Positions 1 through 7,114 are shown, counted from the stretch's first letter. The stretch is DNA of 21,261 nucleotides from Chloroflexota bacterium (GCA_005879655.1 VBJK01000059.1:5606-26866); one strand, 5' to 3'. The notes: generated from the sequence alone by a model not told the origin. Made by a program: numbers and translations.

Positions 1-5
1 TGCTA

Positions 6-26
6 TCCTCATGTATATCATGAGGA
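6..26. repeat. Perfect 8-bp inverted repeat upstream of first gene
   Basis: TCCTCATG and CATGAGGA form a perfect inverted repeat around a 5-base centre (TATAT). It lies just before the first reading frame, so it could be an operator or the end of a terminator for a gene to the left. No T-tract follows, which argues against a simple intrinsic terminator. Function is inferred only from position. Confidence 0.5.
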
Positions 27-41
27 CAATTCCTGATTGGA

Positions 42-461
42 TTGTTTCGCGGAAAGGATGTGATACATACGGAGCCAGGACAGGAGAGTATACTGGATGA
101 AGCTGAACGTCTGAGGTTACGCGAGAATGCTAAGCGTGTAATGCGTGAAAGTGGTCTGGCAGAGATGTTGCAGGCAATCAATAAAAACCTGTTGAAGGGG
201 CGCGGCTGGTTTGAGGAATATAATGCGATGGTTCTTTTTAAGTGGGGAACAGGTTATACGCTGCGGCATATTTGGGTGCAGATCGAAGGTGATGCAATTC
301 TCTTCCGCTTGCAACCGCACCGTACGTGTACTAATCTCGTTGCATTATGCGATGGCGAGTATCATACGCTCACAAGAGAGATGTGGTCTAACCGCCAGTT
401 TCTCCAGGAAGAATTAAAGAGACGTTACGACAAGCCTGTGGCTGAGGCTTCATCGGACTGA
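42..461 (+). CDS. Hypothetical protein, 139 aa
   Basis: I do not recognise this family. The protein is soluble, with no signal peptide or membrane segment. A charged helical N-terminal half (about residues 15-50) is followed by a compact segment that looks like beta strands (about 60-105) and a basic helical end. The start is uncertain. The frame opens after a TGA at 21-23. TTG at 42 has its best purine-rich match (GAGGA, 22-26) too far upstream. GTG at 60 has GGAAAGG (51-57) only two bases away. CTG at 33 would be well spaced from GAGGA but is a rare start. The stop is TGA at 459-461, followed by a repeat-rich gap. The gene stands alone, and nothing nearby suggests its role. Confidence 0.6.
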   Translation: MFRGKDVIHTEPGQESILDEAERLRLRENAKRVMRESGLAEMLQAINKNLLKGRGWFEEYNAMVLFKWGTGYTLRHIWVQIEGDAILFRLQPHRTCTNLVALCDGEYHTLTREMWSNRQFLQEELKRRYDKPVAEASSD

Positions 462-505
462 GCAAGTCACCCGCTTAGTCGTCACCCGCCGCAGGGCAAC
501 CCCGA

Positions 506-600
506 TAGGCGCGGACTTTAGCGGGGTCCAGGGGGCGAAGCCACGCTAGCGGCGTGTCGCCATAGGCGCGGACTTGAGTGGGGGTCCAGGGGGCGAAGCC
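506..600. repeat. Tandem partial copies of a G-rich repeat, period about 57 bp
   Basis: TAGGCGCGGACTT occurs at 506-518 and again at 563-575. Each is followed by a near-identical stretch reading GGGGTCCAGGGGGCGAAGCC (523-542 and 581-600). The first copy then diverges (541-562), while the second continues into the complete three-hairpin element. This looks like a truncated copy directly upstream of a full copy. Confidence 0.75.
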
Positions 601-682
601 TCCCTGGCGGGGTGTGGGGTGTCCCCAAATACCCCTTTTATTCCCTGCTGCCGCCGGAGGTGGCAAGAATAAGAGAGTGCCC
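580..682 (+). repeat. Dispersed three-hairpin repeat element, copy 1
   Basis: The element holds three consecutive hairpins: 586-607 (CCAGGGGGC, loop GAA, GCCTCCCTGG, one bulge), 615-627 (TGGGG, loop TGT, CCCCA) and 650-664 (GCCGCC, loop GGA, GGTGGC, one G-T pair). A second copy lies at 2557-2664 in the opposite orientation. The two copies flank the ABM-like gene and thiL. No coding frame is convincing here. It occupies most of the gap between the first gene and the ABM-like gene. Dispersed repeats of this style are what I would expect in large Ktedonobacteria genomes, but that is from memory. Confidence 0.75.
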
Positions 683-711
683 TGCGGCGGCAGCTAGCCT
701 TGCAGACGCAA

Positions 712-1368
712 TTACAGCGGTTCCAGAGGCAATACATGCAGCGTCCCTAAATTACCGAGGAAAGTATTGATAGATCGGTAATGAGGATCGGCATAGAAAT
801 TTTCTCGTTCTTCTTCATTAATCCAGCTGAAGAGATTGAGAAAGACGGAGCCACCTTGAATGATTTCAGGAGCGATTTCTGGTGTTGAGCCATCCGCTTG
901 TTGCGTGTGTTCTTCATGTATGCCCCTTGAGAGGAAGGCGAAGGCCAGCGATGGTTGTAACGTTTGCAGGCGTAATCCTTTGAGACAGCCCTGCTGAGCG
1001 AAGTCGGCTTGTTGCGCACGGATAGTAGCTAGGTGTGCTGCTGCAACGACTGGTGCCGCAATGGGGTGGTAATATCCCCACAGATAAGACATCAACCATT
1101 GCTGTGGGGGCATGGTGAGTACTTCTGCCGCATGGGTGAGCAGGAGTTGCTTGGGATTATGCCGTTCGTGGGCATTGTGCCAGCTCTCTTCGTCTTCCCA
1201 GGTTGTGAGCATGAGATAGTAGGATTCATTGCCACGGCTGCGATAGAAGCGCGAAGAAACCAGTCCTGGTGCATTGCGTACGGCATCTGAGATGAGACGT
1301 ATTCGTACCAGCACGTCGGCGTCCCTACCTGGTAGGGTATATGCTAGTGTCACAATCAGTAATTCCAT
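712..1368 (-). CDS. ABM-like (antibiotic biosynthesis monooxygenase superfamily) protein, 218 aa
   Basis: The N-terminal 90 residues look like an ABM/dimeric alpha-beta barrel domain: a strand (ELLIVTLAYTLPG), a helix carrying IRLISDAVRNAPGLVSSRFYRS, then YYLMLTTWEDEESWHNAHER. The last 50 residues (GGSVFLNLFSWINEEERENFYADPHYRSI, ending LHVLPLEPL) again look like the strand-helix-strand end of such a domain. The protein may therefore be a fused pair of ABM-like domains, although single-domain members are usually about 100 aa. The family includes small cofactor-free monooxygenases, haem-degrading enzymes and many proteins of unknown activity. No catalytic residues can be assigned by eye. The minus-strand upstream sequence has AAGGA before the ATG. 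The gene is divergent from thiL, about 115 bp from its start, and has no obvious functional partner. Confidence 0.6.
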   Translation of the reverse strand: MELLIVTLAYTLPGRDADVLVRIRLISDAVRNAPGLVSSRFYRSRGNESYYLMLTTWEDEESWHNAHERHNPKQLLLTHAAEVLTMPPQQWLMSYLWGYYHPIAAPVVAAAHLATIRAQQADFAQQGCLKGLRLQTLQPSLAFAFLSRGIHEEHTQQADGSTPEIAPEIIQGGSVFLNLFSWINEEERENFYADPHYRSINTFLGNLGTLHVLPLEPL

Positions 1369-1484
1369 CTTAGTCGTGTCCTTAAAAGGTCTTGTTTACA
1401 GAAGGGAACAGTCCTGATGCCTCTCTTCTTACCTCATTTCGCCGGTCATTTTACCATAGAGCATCTGCAAAGGTCAATTGTACT

Positions 1485-2510
1485 ATGGAGACCATAGCTT
1501 CTTTTGGCGAGTTTGCATTGATTGCGCGCCTTGCCCAAGGCATAACAGCGTCTGCTCAGCGGACGGATATCGCTGTGGGCATTGGGGATGATTGTGCCGT
1601 GCTGGATCTGGGAAGCGAGCTGTTATTGCTAGCGACCACTGATAGCCAGGTGGAAGGTGTGCATTTCACCCTGAGTACTGCAACGACTGAGCAAATTGGT
1701 CGTAAGGCGTTAGCGGTCAACCTGAGCGATATTGCCGCGATGGGAGGCACGCCTCGTTACGCTCTCGTTTCGCTAATTTTGCCCGCGAGCACTTCTCTTG
1801 CAACGTTAGATGGCGTGTATGCCGGGTTGCGGCAGGAAGCGGAGTGCTATGCAACGGCGCTTGTGGGCGGGAATATTGCCAGTGCCGGTACACAGCTCGT
1901 GATTGATATTACGTTGCTTGGCGCTATTGAGCGTGGTCATGTGTTGACGCGTAGCGGTGCTCGCCCTGGTGATATCCTCTGTGTCACTGGCACGCTGGGA
2001 GCTTCAGCTGGTGGGCTACAGACCCTTTTACAACCGGATCTTCCCTATGCCGCTCAAGCTTTAGAGTATGTGCGTATGTGCCATTGCACTCCTCAGCCAC
2101 GCGTACAGGAGGGACGCGTACTTAGTTGGTTTGGTCCTACGGTAGTCACCGCGCTGCTCGACATCAGCGATGGCTTGAGTGGTGATCTGGCCCATTTGTG
2201 CGAGAGTAGCAACGTTGGTGTGCGCCTTGAAAGTGCTACTATTCCTCTATCTCCTGAGCTATGCAGTATTGCAAAATGTATAGCGCATGATCCTCTAGAT
2301 TGGGCGCTGCATGGTGGGGAAGATTACGAGTTGCTTTTTAGTGTTGCGCCTGACTACGTGTCATCGGTTATTGATGCGGTGCAAGCTGCTACGGGCACGC
2401 CTGTTACACAGATTGGCACAATCTGTGCGGCGCATGATGGCCTGATGCTGTTTGGTCTTGATGGTGGGGTAGCACCGTTGCGCGTGAAGAGTTGGGATCA
2501 TTTGCGTTAA
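1485..2510 (+). CDS. thiL: Thiamine-monophosphate kinase ThiL
   Basis: ThiL phosphorylates thiamine monophosphate with ATP to give thiamine pyrophosphate, the last step of TPP synthesis, in the cytoplasm. Family motifs (AIRS/PurM-like fold) appear in order: GEFALIARL (8-16), GIGDDCAVLD (32-41), TTDSQVEGVHF (51-61), KALAVNLSDIAAMGG (74-88), GGNIASAGTQLVIDITLLG, LLDISDGLSGDLAHL and ALHGGEDYELLFSV near the C-terminus. The Asp-rich motifs that bind Mg-ATP are intact. The 341-aa length is normal. ATG at 1485 is chosen because the family begins directly with this Gly-Glu-Phe segment and AAAGG (1469-1473) lies 11 bases upstream. The frame is open back to a TTG at 1392, but that 31-residue extension has no family counterpart. 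No other thiamine gene is visible. In some bacteria thiL sits beside tsaE, and here tsaE lies about 16 kb downstream. Confidence 0.93.
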   Translation: METIASFGEFALIARLAQGITASAQRTDIAVGIGDDCAVLDLGSELLLLATTDSQVEGVHFTLSTATTEQIGRKALAVNLSDIAAMGGTPRYALVSLILPASTSLATLDGVYAGLRQEAECYATALVGGNIASAGTQLVIDITLLGAIERGHVLTRSGARPGDILCVTGTLGASAGGLQTLLQPDLPYAAQALEYVRMCHCTPQPRVQEGRVLSWFGPTVVTALLDISDGLSGDLAHLCESSNVGVRLESATIPLSPELCSIAKCIAHDPLDWALHGGEDYELLFSVAPDYVSSVIDAVQAATGTPVTQIGTICAAHDGLMLFGLDGGVAPLRVKSWDHLR

Positions 2511-2556
2511 TGCTGAGATAAGCAAAATGTACCTCTTCTTTGGTAATGCAGAGGGA

Positions 2557-2664
2557 AGCCCTCTGCACTCCCTTTCTCCTGCCGCCTCCGGCGGCAAAAG
2601 AGAAGAAAGGAAGTCTTTGGGGACACCCCAAACCCCGCCAGAGGGCGAAGCCCCCTGGACCCCC
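2557..2664 (-). repeat. Dispersed three-hairpin repeat element, copy 2 (inverted)
   Basis: This is the reverse-complement relative of the 580-682 element. Hairpins on the plus strand are GCCGCC-TCC-GGCGGC (2581-2595, perfect), TTTGGGG-ACA-CCCCAAA (2616-2632, perfect) and CCAGAGGGC-GAA-GCCCCCTGG (2638-2658, one mismatch). The stems are kept between copies by paired changes. The GAA loop reads GAA on the plus strand in both copies although the elements are inverted, so that hairpin tip is flipped relative to the rest. It fills the gap downstream of thiL. Confidence 0.75.
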
Positions 2665-2683
2665 GCTTAGCGCGCATACCTAT

Positions 2684-2704
2684 GGGCATCCTTTATGGGT
2701 GCCC
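2684..2704 (-). repeat. Solo arm of the GGGCA..CATAAAGGATGCC hairpin repeat
   Basis: Read on the minus strand this is GGGCACCCATAAAGGATGCC, one arm of the hairpin family seen complete at 5688-5780 and 14411-14500. No matching second arm is found nearby. It sits between the three-hairpin repeat and the end of the periplasmic-binding-protein gene. Confidence 0.6.
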
Positions 2705-2721
2705 TGGCCGCTCCCTGCTTA

Positions 2722-3774
2722 CTATCCTACAATCTGTATACTGCCATCCTGCTGGATGCCCAGGATAATTGGTGAGACCTGCTTGCTCGTCACCAGCACA
2801 TCATCCCACAGATGCAGCGTAATGGGGCAACTGACACCATCAAACTGCTCGTTGCTTATATTGTTCACCAGCGTCGCCGTTGATGGAAGTGCATTCGCAT
2901 CTGTCGTCGAGCCAAGTCCTCGTGCTATAAGCTCGACGGCATCCCCAATCAGCAATGCTCCCTGATCGAGCGCCGCAGTACCACTACAGAAGCTGCCGGG
3001 GGTGGCGAATGAAGTGCAGAAGGTACTATAAAATTGCTTCTGCCAATCACTCTTTGGGGGCCGCGCAGCGGTCGATTGCACTACCAACACGTGTGGAAGA
3101 GCTAATTGTTGTTGCCGCGCCCGTTGGACTAATCCCTGAAGGGCGGCAGGTTGTACAAACTCACCGCCAATCATCAATATCGGTTGCTGATTCTGCGGCA
3201 GCTTGGCGATCGCTTGCGCCAGATTGATGACATCGTTGGTGAGTAAGGGGGCAAAGATCAGTTCGGGATATGGTTTGGCGTTTAATGCATCTTGCAGACC
3301 TGCTAATAGATCTTCACGCGAGGCTTGTGGGCGTCCGTTCGCGTCTAGTAGTCCGCTAGCAACGGCTGTTTCCTGAGCTACAATATAGGCTTTGGGAAAG
3401 CCTTGAAATGTATCGCTGAAGCCTCGTGCGGAGCCTGCTGACGATGGATTGCTAGGATCATAGAAGATAGCTGCGTTATGCACATGTAATTGCTGATAGG
3501 CATATTTCGCTCCTAGAGCGCTCTGTGCTGCATCATCTGGAGAGAAGCGAATAAAAGCGAAACCGGGTGTGCAGTGCCGATAGAGTGAAGTCTGCGTTAA
3601 CAGATCGATGATAAACTGACCCGTCGCCGTCGGTGAGAGCAGCGGTACCCCTGCACGGCAGAGTACTGGCAACACAACGCGCACCAGGCTACTAGGACCA
3701 AAGCCGACAACCGCCATCAGTGAATGCTGTCCGCGTGCCAGCAGGCCAAAGTCCTCTATTGCGGTTGATGTCAA
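2722..3774 (-). CDS. Periplasmic-binding-protein domain, C-terminal fragment (350 aa)
   Basis: This frame carries most of a type I periplasmic-binding fold (Peripla_BP_6-like, the group that includes receptors for branched-chain amino acids). Visible segments are MAVVGFGPSSLVRVVLPVLCRAGVPLLSPTATG, a YAYQQLHVHNAAIFYDPSNPSSAGSARGF strand-helix, PELIFAPLLTNDVINLAQAI, QPILMIGGEF, and a closing LHLWDDVLVTSKQVSPIILGIQQDGSIQIVG. It lacks a signal peptide and the first strands of the fold, which lie in the upstream frame. Its only start is a TTG at 3774 without a good ribosome site, so separate translation is doubtful. The frame is otherwise intact for 350 codons, so the break is recent, a sequencing artefact, or tolerated. 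Confidence 0.7.
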   Translation of the reverse strand: MTSTAIEDFGLLARGQHSLMAVVGFGPSSLVRVVLPVLCRAGVPLLSPTATGQFIIDLLTQTSLYRHCTPGFAFIRFSPDDAAQSALGAKYAYQQLHVHNAAIFYDPSNPSSAGSARGFSDTFQGFPKAYIVAQETAVASGLLDANGRPQASREDLLAGLQDALNAKPYPELIFAPLLTNDVINLAQAIAKLPQNQQPILMIGGEFVQPAALQGLVQRARQQQLALPHVLVVQSTAARPPKSDWQKQFYSTFCTSFATPGSFCSGTAALDQGALLIGDAVELIARGLGSTTDANALPSTATLVNNISNEQFDGVSCPITLHLWDDVLVTSKQVSPIILGIQQDGSIQIVG

Positions 3775-4951
3775 GGGGCGCGCCGGGGGTCAGCAACTGT
3801 TTGCTATTGTACTGTTGCTGACTGATAAAGGCTCCCGCTAATTCCTGTGTATAGGCCGCATAGAGCAGATGGCGATCCGTGCCGCCTTGTGCATCGGCGT
3901 TACCAGGACCGCTATCAAAGCTGACAATGACACTGCTAAAAGGATGCCCCGCGTGGCGGACATGCAGATCCTCACGATAGATCGCTGCTTCAGCGCTATT
4001 GCAGCCGGTGGTATCGTTCTCAACAGCATCTACCGCAGCTTTCAAGAGCGTATCTGCCCTGGTGGTATCATGCTGTTGTATCGCTTGTGCTGCGAGACGC
4101 TTGTCCTGATAGCTAGCAGCGTTGCAGGCGTCAAAGATCTTCGTACCGTCACTCAGTCCGATGCCATCGGGCGTTGGGATCAGATGAGGCGCGGGAGGAA
4201 TAGGATGATAGATTTGTTCGTGCCAATAAGTGCTTAACGATGCAAATAAAAGGATGAGGATGAGTGCACCGTAGGAGAGTGCCATGGGTGCCATCGTGAC
4301 CTGTCCAAGACGGAAAAAGCCTGTGACTATCCAGAACATCGCTCGGAATGGATCATATACTGGGCGACGACGATATTTGCGGGTTGCTTTGGCTTCTTGC
4401 TTGAAAAGATCAAGCAAAATAAGACAACCTGATTGACAGTTGAGCAGATGCTCTTGTACCTCTGGATAGAGGGCGGCGACGTTTTGTCCGCTATCCATGG
4501 CCTCCGCATATTCTGACAGCACTTGGCGGCACTGCTCACAGCTAAGAGCGCCTGTGAGCGCAACCTGCGCATCGTCTGTTACAGGTATGGGAAGCAAGCT
4601 TGAGTGCTCTGTGCTGGCCGACTCTGCTGCAACTTGGGTAAGCGCAAGGGATGATGGTGCGTCAGCCTTGTGCTTAGTGAGTCGAGGTGGTGCTTCTCCG
4701 ACTAATGTTTGTACGGCGGGCTGATAATGAGCATCAGACTCCGCCACGCGGCGTACTTTTTTCTTCTTGCGTTGCGTCGTAGAGACGCTAGCCGCTGAGG
4801 AAGTTCCATTGGCACAGCGAGCACAGGTTATCATATGCTGCTGGGCAGCTTCGACCGCCTCTTCTGGTACGGCTTCAGGGTCCAGATTACGTTCTGCCAG
4901 AACAGAAAGGGCAAATGCGCATGCTGGAGGTAATCGTTCTTCCGTTGCCAT
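3692..4951 (-). CDS. Zinc-finger, single-pass membrane protein, N-terminal part of a broken PBP-fused receptor
   Basis: The frame has 419 residues from ATG 4951; a GTG at 4954 is also in frame. GAGGG lies just upstream. Two cysteine clusters resemble anti-sigma-factor-type zinc fingers: HMITCARC (about 39-46) and CEQCRQVLSEYAE followed by HLLNCQSGC (about 138-176). A basic stretch KATRKYRRRP (about 188-197) precedes a strongly hydrophobic segment, LSYGALILILLFASLSTYW (about 225-243), which predicts the N-terminus in the cytoplasm. A Pro-rich linker follows, then the beginning of an external periplasmic-binding domain from about 338. The last 25-30 residues (after LLTPGAPL) are probably out-of-frame read-through. 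A cytosolic zinc finger with an external ligand domain suggests a membrane sensor, but no sigma-factor gene is adjacent. The gene follows ruvA by about 50 bp on the same strand. Confidence 0.7.
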   Translation of the reverse strand: MATEERLPPACAFALSVLAERNLDPEAVPEEAVEAAQQHMITCARCANGTSSAASVSTTQRKKKKVRRVAESDAHYQPAVQTLVGEAPPRLTKHKADAPSSLALTQVAAESASTEHSSLLPIPVTDDAQVALTGALSCEQCRQVLSEYAEAMDSGQNVAALYPEVQEHLLNCQSGCLILLDLFKQEAKATRKYRRRPVYDPFRAMFWIVTGFFRLGQVTMAPMALSYGALILILLFASLSTYWHEQIYHPIPPAPHLIPTPDGIGLSDGTKIFDACNAASYQDKRLAAQAIQQHDTTRADTLLKAAVDAVENDTTGCNSAEAAIYREDLHVRHAGHPFSSVIVSFDSGPGNADAQGGTDRHLLYAAYTQELAGAFISQQQYNSKQLLTPGAPLDINRNRGLWPAGTRTAFTDGGCRLWS

Positions 4952-4999
4952 CACACCCTCTACGAAAAAATACTAATGATAATAACAGCTTTGATAGCG

Positions 5000-5590
5000 T
5001 TACTGGCGAGAAAAAGTACGCAGGGCGTATGTCACCTGTTGCTCCAGGGTCAGCGCCTGATCTTGTGGAATTTTTGCCATAGCTGCCTGAGCTTCCGCAT
5101 TGGAAAAGCCCAGTCCTATCAGCGCTTCCAGCACTTCCGCTTGCACCTTGCCTGAAGGAGAAGCAACAGCACTACCTGCTGGCACAATGGTTGGTAGCTT
5201 CCCTTTTAGATCAACAATAAGTTGTACGGCAAGCCGCTTGCCAACACCGCGCGCCAGACATAACCGTTGTTGATCTTCATCGGCAATCGCTTTGTAGAGC
5301 GCAGGTGCATCCATGACTGAAAGCAAGGCCAAAGCCACTTTTGGTCCAACCCCATTCACCGCAATCAGTTGCTCAAAGGCGTCACGATCTGCTTCACTAG
5401 AGAAACCGTATAGCGCTATGCCATCTTCCCGCACGTGAAAGTGGGTATAGAGCGTGACGGCCATTCCTGGCTCGCTCAGACGATTAAGCGTCGTAGCTGG
5501 AGCAAAGACTCGTACACTAAAGTTGCCCGCTCGTATAATTGCATAATCCGTCTTACAGGCCTCTAGAGTACCATGAATACCTGTAATCAT
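5000..5590 (-). CDS. ruvA: Holliday junction DNA helicase subunit RuvA
   Basis: RuvA binds four-way DNA junctions as a tetramer and loads the RuvB motor for branch migration. The 196-aa length is normal. Domain I is the OB fold (1-63), opening with MITGIHGTLE and containing THFHVREDGIALYGF. Domain II has two helix-hairpin-helix motifs, LIAVNGVGPKVALALL (75-90) and LARGVGKRLAVQLIVDLKGKL (112-132). Domain III, the RuvB-binding part, covers about 148-196 (EVLEALIGLGFSNAEAQAAM). The ATG start matches the family, although the purine-rich site (GGAGAGG) is about 14 bases upstream, farther than usual. It lies downstream of yebC and ruvC in the common yebC-ruvC-ruvA order. ruvB does not follow; its place is taken by the zinc-finger/PBP gene. 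Confidence 0.95.
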   Translation of the reverse strand: MITGIHGTLEACKTDYAIIRAGNFSVRVFAPATTLNRLSEPGMAVTLYTHFHVREDGIALYGFSSEADRDAFEQLIAVNGVGPKVALALLSVMDAPALYKAIADEDQQRLCLARGVGKRLAVQLIVDLKGKLPTIVPAGSAVASPSGKVQAEVLEALIGLGFSNAEAQAAMAKIPQDQALTLEQQVTYALRTFSRQ

Positions 5591-5687
5591 CAGCCCAAAC
5601 CGTACCTCTCCAGTTCGCTATATGCTCTAACGTCATGTTGCATCAGTAAGTAACTCTCTACCGTTTTGGGTAGGAGAAAGGGTCTAT

Positions 5688-5780
5688 GGACAACCACAGG
5701 GGATTGTCCCTACAATGGAACGAGGACACCCCGCAAGCCGATCCGTCATCCATTGTGGGGGCAATCCCTTATGGTTGCCC
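5688..5780. repeat. MITE-like hairpin element A (arms 32 bp), overlapping the ruvC end
   Basis: The left arm, 5688-5719, pairs with the right arm, 5749-5780, at about 27 of 32 positions, with a 29-base loop. The arm core is GGGATTG-CCC-ACAATGG. The arms match element B at 14411-14500 (shared pattern GGGCA..CATAA.GGAT..CC..ACAATGG). The right arm contains the last ten codons of ruvC, so the element has landed in, or formed from, the gene's 3' end. No transposase is present, so it would need one supplied in trans. Confidence 0.75.
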
Positions 5781-6309
5781 AGTCGGTCAGGCTTCTGACG
5801 AAGGTAGCTGTATTGAGGTGGCAGATGGCGACCGCCGCTGCATCAGCAGCATCATCGGGCTTTGGAACGGCGGTAAGCTTCAAGAGAATGCGTACCATTT
5901 CGCCCACTTGCTCTTTTTTGGCCGCTCCATAGCCGGTGACAGCTTGTTTCACCTGCTTAGGCGTATATTCTGCGACAGGTAGGCCACCATTGGCAAGCGC
6001 CAGCATTGCGACTCCTCGTGCCTGTCCAACCGTCATCGCTGTACGTGCGTTTTTGGCAAAGAACAGATCCTCTATCGCCGCCTCATGAGGTTTGAAGGTG
6101 GCAATAATGCCGCTCAGGCCCTCATAGATATGTTGTAAGCGTTGCGCCAGAGGCATCTTCGCGGGTGTCGTGATGACATCACACACCAGCAAATTGAGGA
6201 GACTGCCCTTTGCCATGACTACTGCATAGCCTACGATTGCTGTACCCGGATCAATGCCTAATGCAATGCGAGGACGAACAGATGCCTGGAGATTGCTCGC
6301 TTGCTCCAT
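5746..6309 (-). CDS. ruvC: Holliday junction resolvase RuvC
   Basis: RuvC is the endonuclease that cuts Holliday junctions with the RuvAB complex; it has an RNase H-like fold. ATG at 6309 gives 187 aa, and a TTG one codon upstream is also in frame. The four acidic metal ligands are visible: D20 in LGIDPGT, E80 in AIEDLFF, and D153 and D156 in PDDAADAAAVAICH. The conserved QARGVAMLA (96-104) and VKQAVTGYGAAKKEQV (120-135) segments are present. The N-terminus has a short extension (about 12 residues) before the first strand. The last ten residues (ATIRDCPHNG) and the stop are encoded by the right arm of a hairpin repeat, so the native C-terminal tail appears replaced. The catalytic core is intact, so activity is likely kept. 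ruvA lies 155 bp downstream. Confidence 0.94.
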   Translation of the reverse strand: MEQASNLQASVRPRIALGIDPGTAIVGYAVVMAKGSLLNLLVCDVITTPAKMPLAQRLQHIYEGLSGIIATFKPHEAAIEDLFFAKNARTAMTVGQARGVAMLALANGGLPVAEYTPKQVKQAVTGYGAAKKEQVGEMVRILLKLTAVPKPDDAADAAAVAICHLNTATFVRSLTDWATIRDCPHNG

Positions 6310-6349
6310 CAAAGGTTTTACTTTCTAAAAGCTGTTTTCTTTGTGCGAA

Positions 6350-7114
6350 TTAGCCACTGAACGTATCAGCGAATGATTCTGAGAAATCAGCGTTGGTGTA
6401 TACATTTTGCACATCGTCCAGGTCCTCCAGCTTCTCAATTAAGCGCATGACCTGGTGTGCGACTTTCTCATCGCTCAGTTCGATCTTCGTCTTAGGAATC
6501 ATGGTACTTTCGGATTTCAAGACCTTAGATTTGCGCTCCTCCAGTGCCTGACGAATATTTTCCATCTCAGATGGATCGGTATAGATAGTAATCGTCTCAT
6601 CGTCGGCGCTAACTGAATCTACGTCATCTGCACCCAGATCGATGGCTTCAAGAGAAAGCTCATCTGGATCATGTCCGGTTAGCTCTACTTCGATCACACC
6701 TTTGGCTTCAAATAACCAGTCAACGCAACCATTCTCGCCCATATTTCCGGCGTTACGGTTAAATGCGTTGCGGACCTCGGCCACGGTGCGGTTGCGATTC
6801 TCTGTCAGCCTCTGCACAAGAATAGCGGTGCCGCCAGGGCCATATCCCTCGTAGGTAATCTCTTCTAGATGCAGACCTTCGGAGCCGCCCTGGGCACGTT
6901 TGATGGTACGCTCAATATTGTCTAGTGGCATATTAGCATCGCGCGCACGTTGTACTGCCATGCGGAGGCGGAAATTTGCATTTGGATCACCACTCCCGCC
7001 CTCACGTACGGCTACAACGATTTCACGGCCTAGTCGTGTGAAAAGTTGTCCACGACGTGCATCATTGACGCCTTTTGAGCGTCGAATCTGCGCCCATTTT
7101 GAATGACCTGACAT
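6350..7114 (-). CDS. yebC: YebC/PmpR family protein (translation-associated / transcriptional regulator)
   Basis: The 254-aa protein has the family's signature start, MSGHSKWAQIRRSKGVNDARRG, followed by FTRLGREIVVAVREGG, NMPLDNIERTIKRAQGG, YEGYGPGGTAILVQRLTENRNRTVAEVRNAF and GCVDWLFEAKG. The acidic C-terminal domain (DDVDSVSADDETITIYTDP through LIEKLEDLDDVQNVYTNAD) is complete. Members have been described as DNA-binding regulators, including one repressing ruvC-region or quorum-sensing genes. Some members are now implicated in relieving ribosome stalling at proline-rich sequences. A good ribosome site (AGGGGAAC) lies about 8 bases before the ATG. It is the first gene of the minus-strand yebC-ruvC-ruvA group, 40 bp before ruvC, a common arrangement. 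Confidence 0.95.
   Translation of the reverse strand: MSGHSKWAQIRRSKGVNDARRGQLFTRLGREIVVAVREGGSGDPNANFRLRMAVQRARDANMPLDNIERTIKRAQGGSEGLHLEEITYEGYGPGGTAILVQRLTENRNRTVAEVRNAFNRNAGNMGENGCVDWLFEAKGVIEVELTGHDPDELSLEAIDLGADDVDSVSADDETITIYTDPSEMENIRQALEERKSKVLKSESTMIPKTKIELSDEKVAHQVMRLIEKLEDLDDVQNVYTNADFSESFADTFSG

Larger units (their letters stand above)
2722..4951 (-). pseudogene. Zinc-finger / membrane / periplasmic-binding-protein gene, frame broken
   Basis: Two adjacent minus-strand frames read as one protein of about 740 aa interrupted near 3770-3795. The upstream frame begins a type I periplasmic-binding domain (HLLYAAYTQELAGAFISQQQYNSK), then drifts into non-family sequence and stops at 3692. 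The downstream frame resumes at AIEDFGLLARGQHSLMAVVGFGPSS, a typical PBP segment. In the downstream frame a TGA lies just upstream of the join, so the shift must fall within about 100 bp, near runs of five and four C. In related proteins I recall a strand ending in an Asn-Gly turn between these parts, and it seems absent here. An out-of-frame deletion is therefore likelier than a single-base error. This last point is inference. Confidence 0.65.

Noticed and set aside
1392..1484. N-terminal extension of ThiL from a TTG
   Set aside because: It has no counterpart in the family, and an ATG with upstream AAAGG lies exactly at the family start.
2540..2965. Plus-strand reading frame of 141 codons
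   Set aside because: It spans the three-hairpin repeat and then the antisense of the binding-protein gene, so its protein is repeat-derived.
3770..3795. Programmed frameshift joining the two halves of the binding-protein gene
   Set aside because: C-runs are present, but there is no typical slippery heptamer with a downstream structure, and family residues appear to be missing, so deletion or error is simpler.
5666..5982. Two overlapping plus-strand frames across hairpin element A
   Set aside because: They are antisense to ruvC and the hairpin, with no family resemblance.
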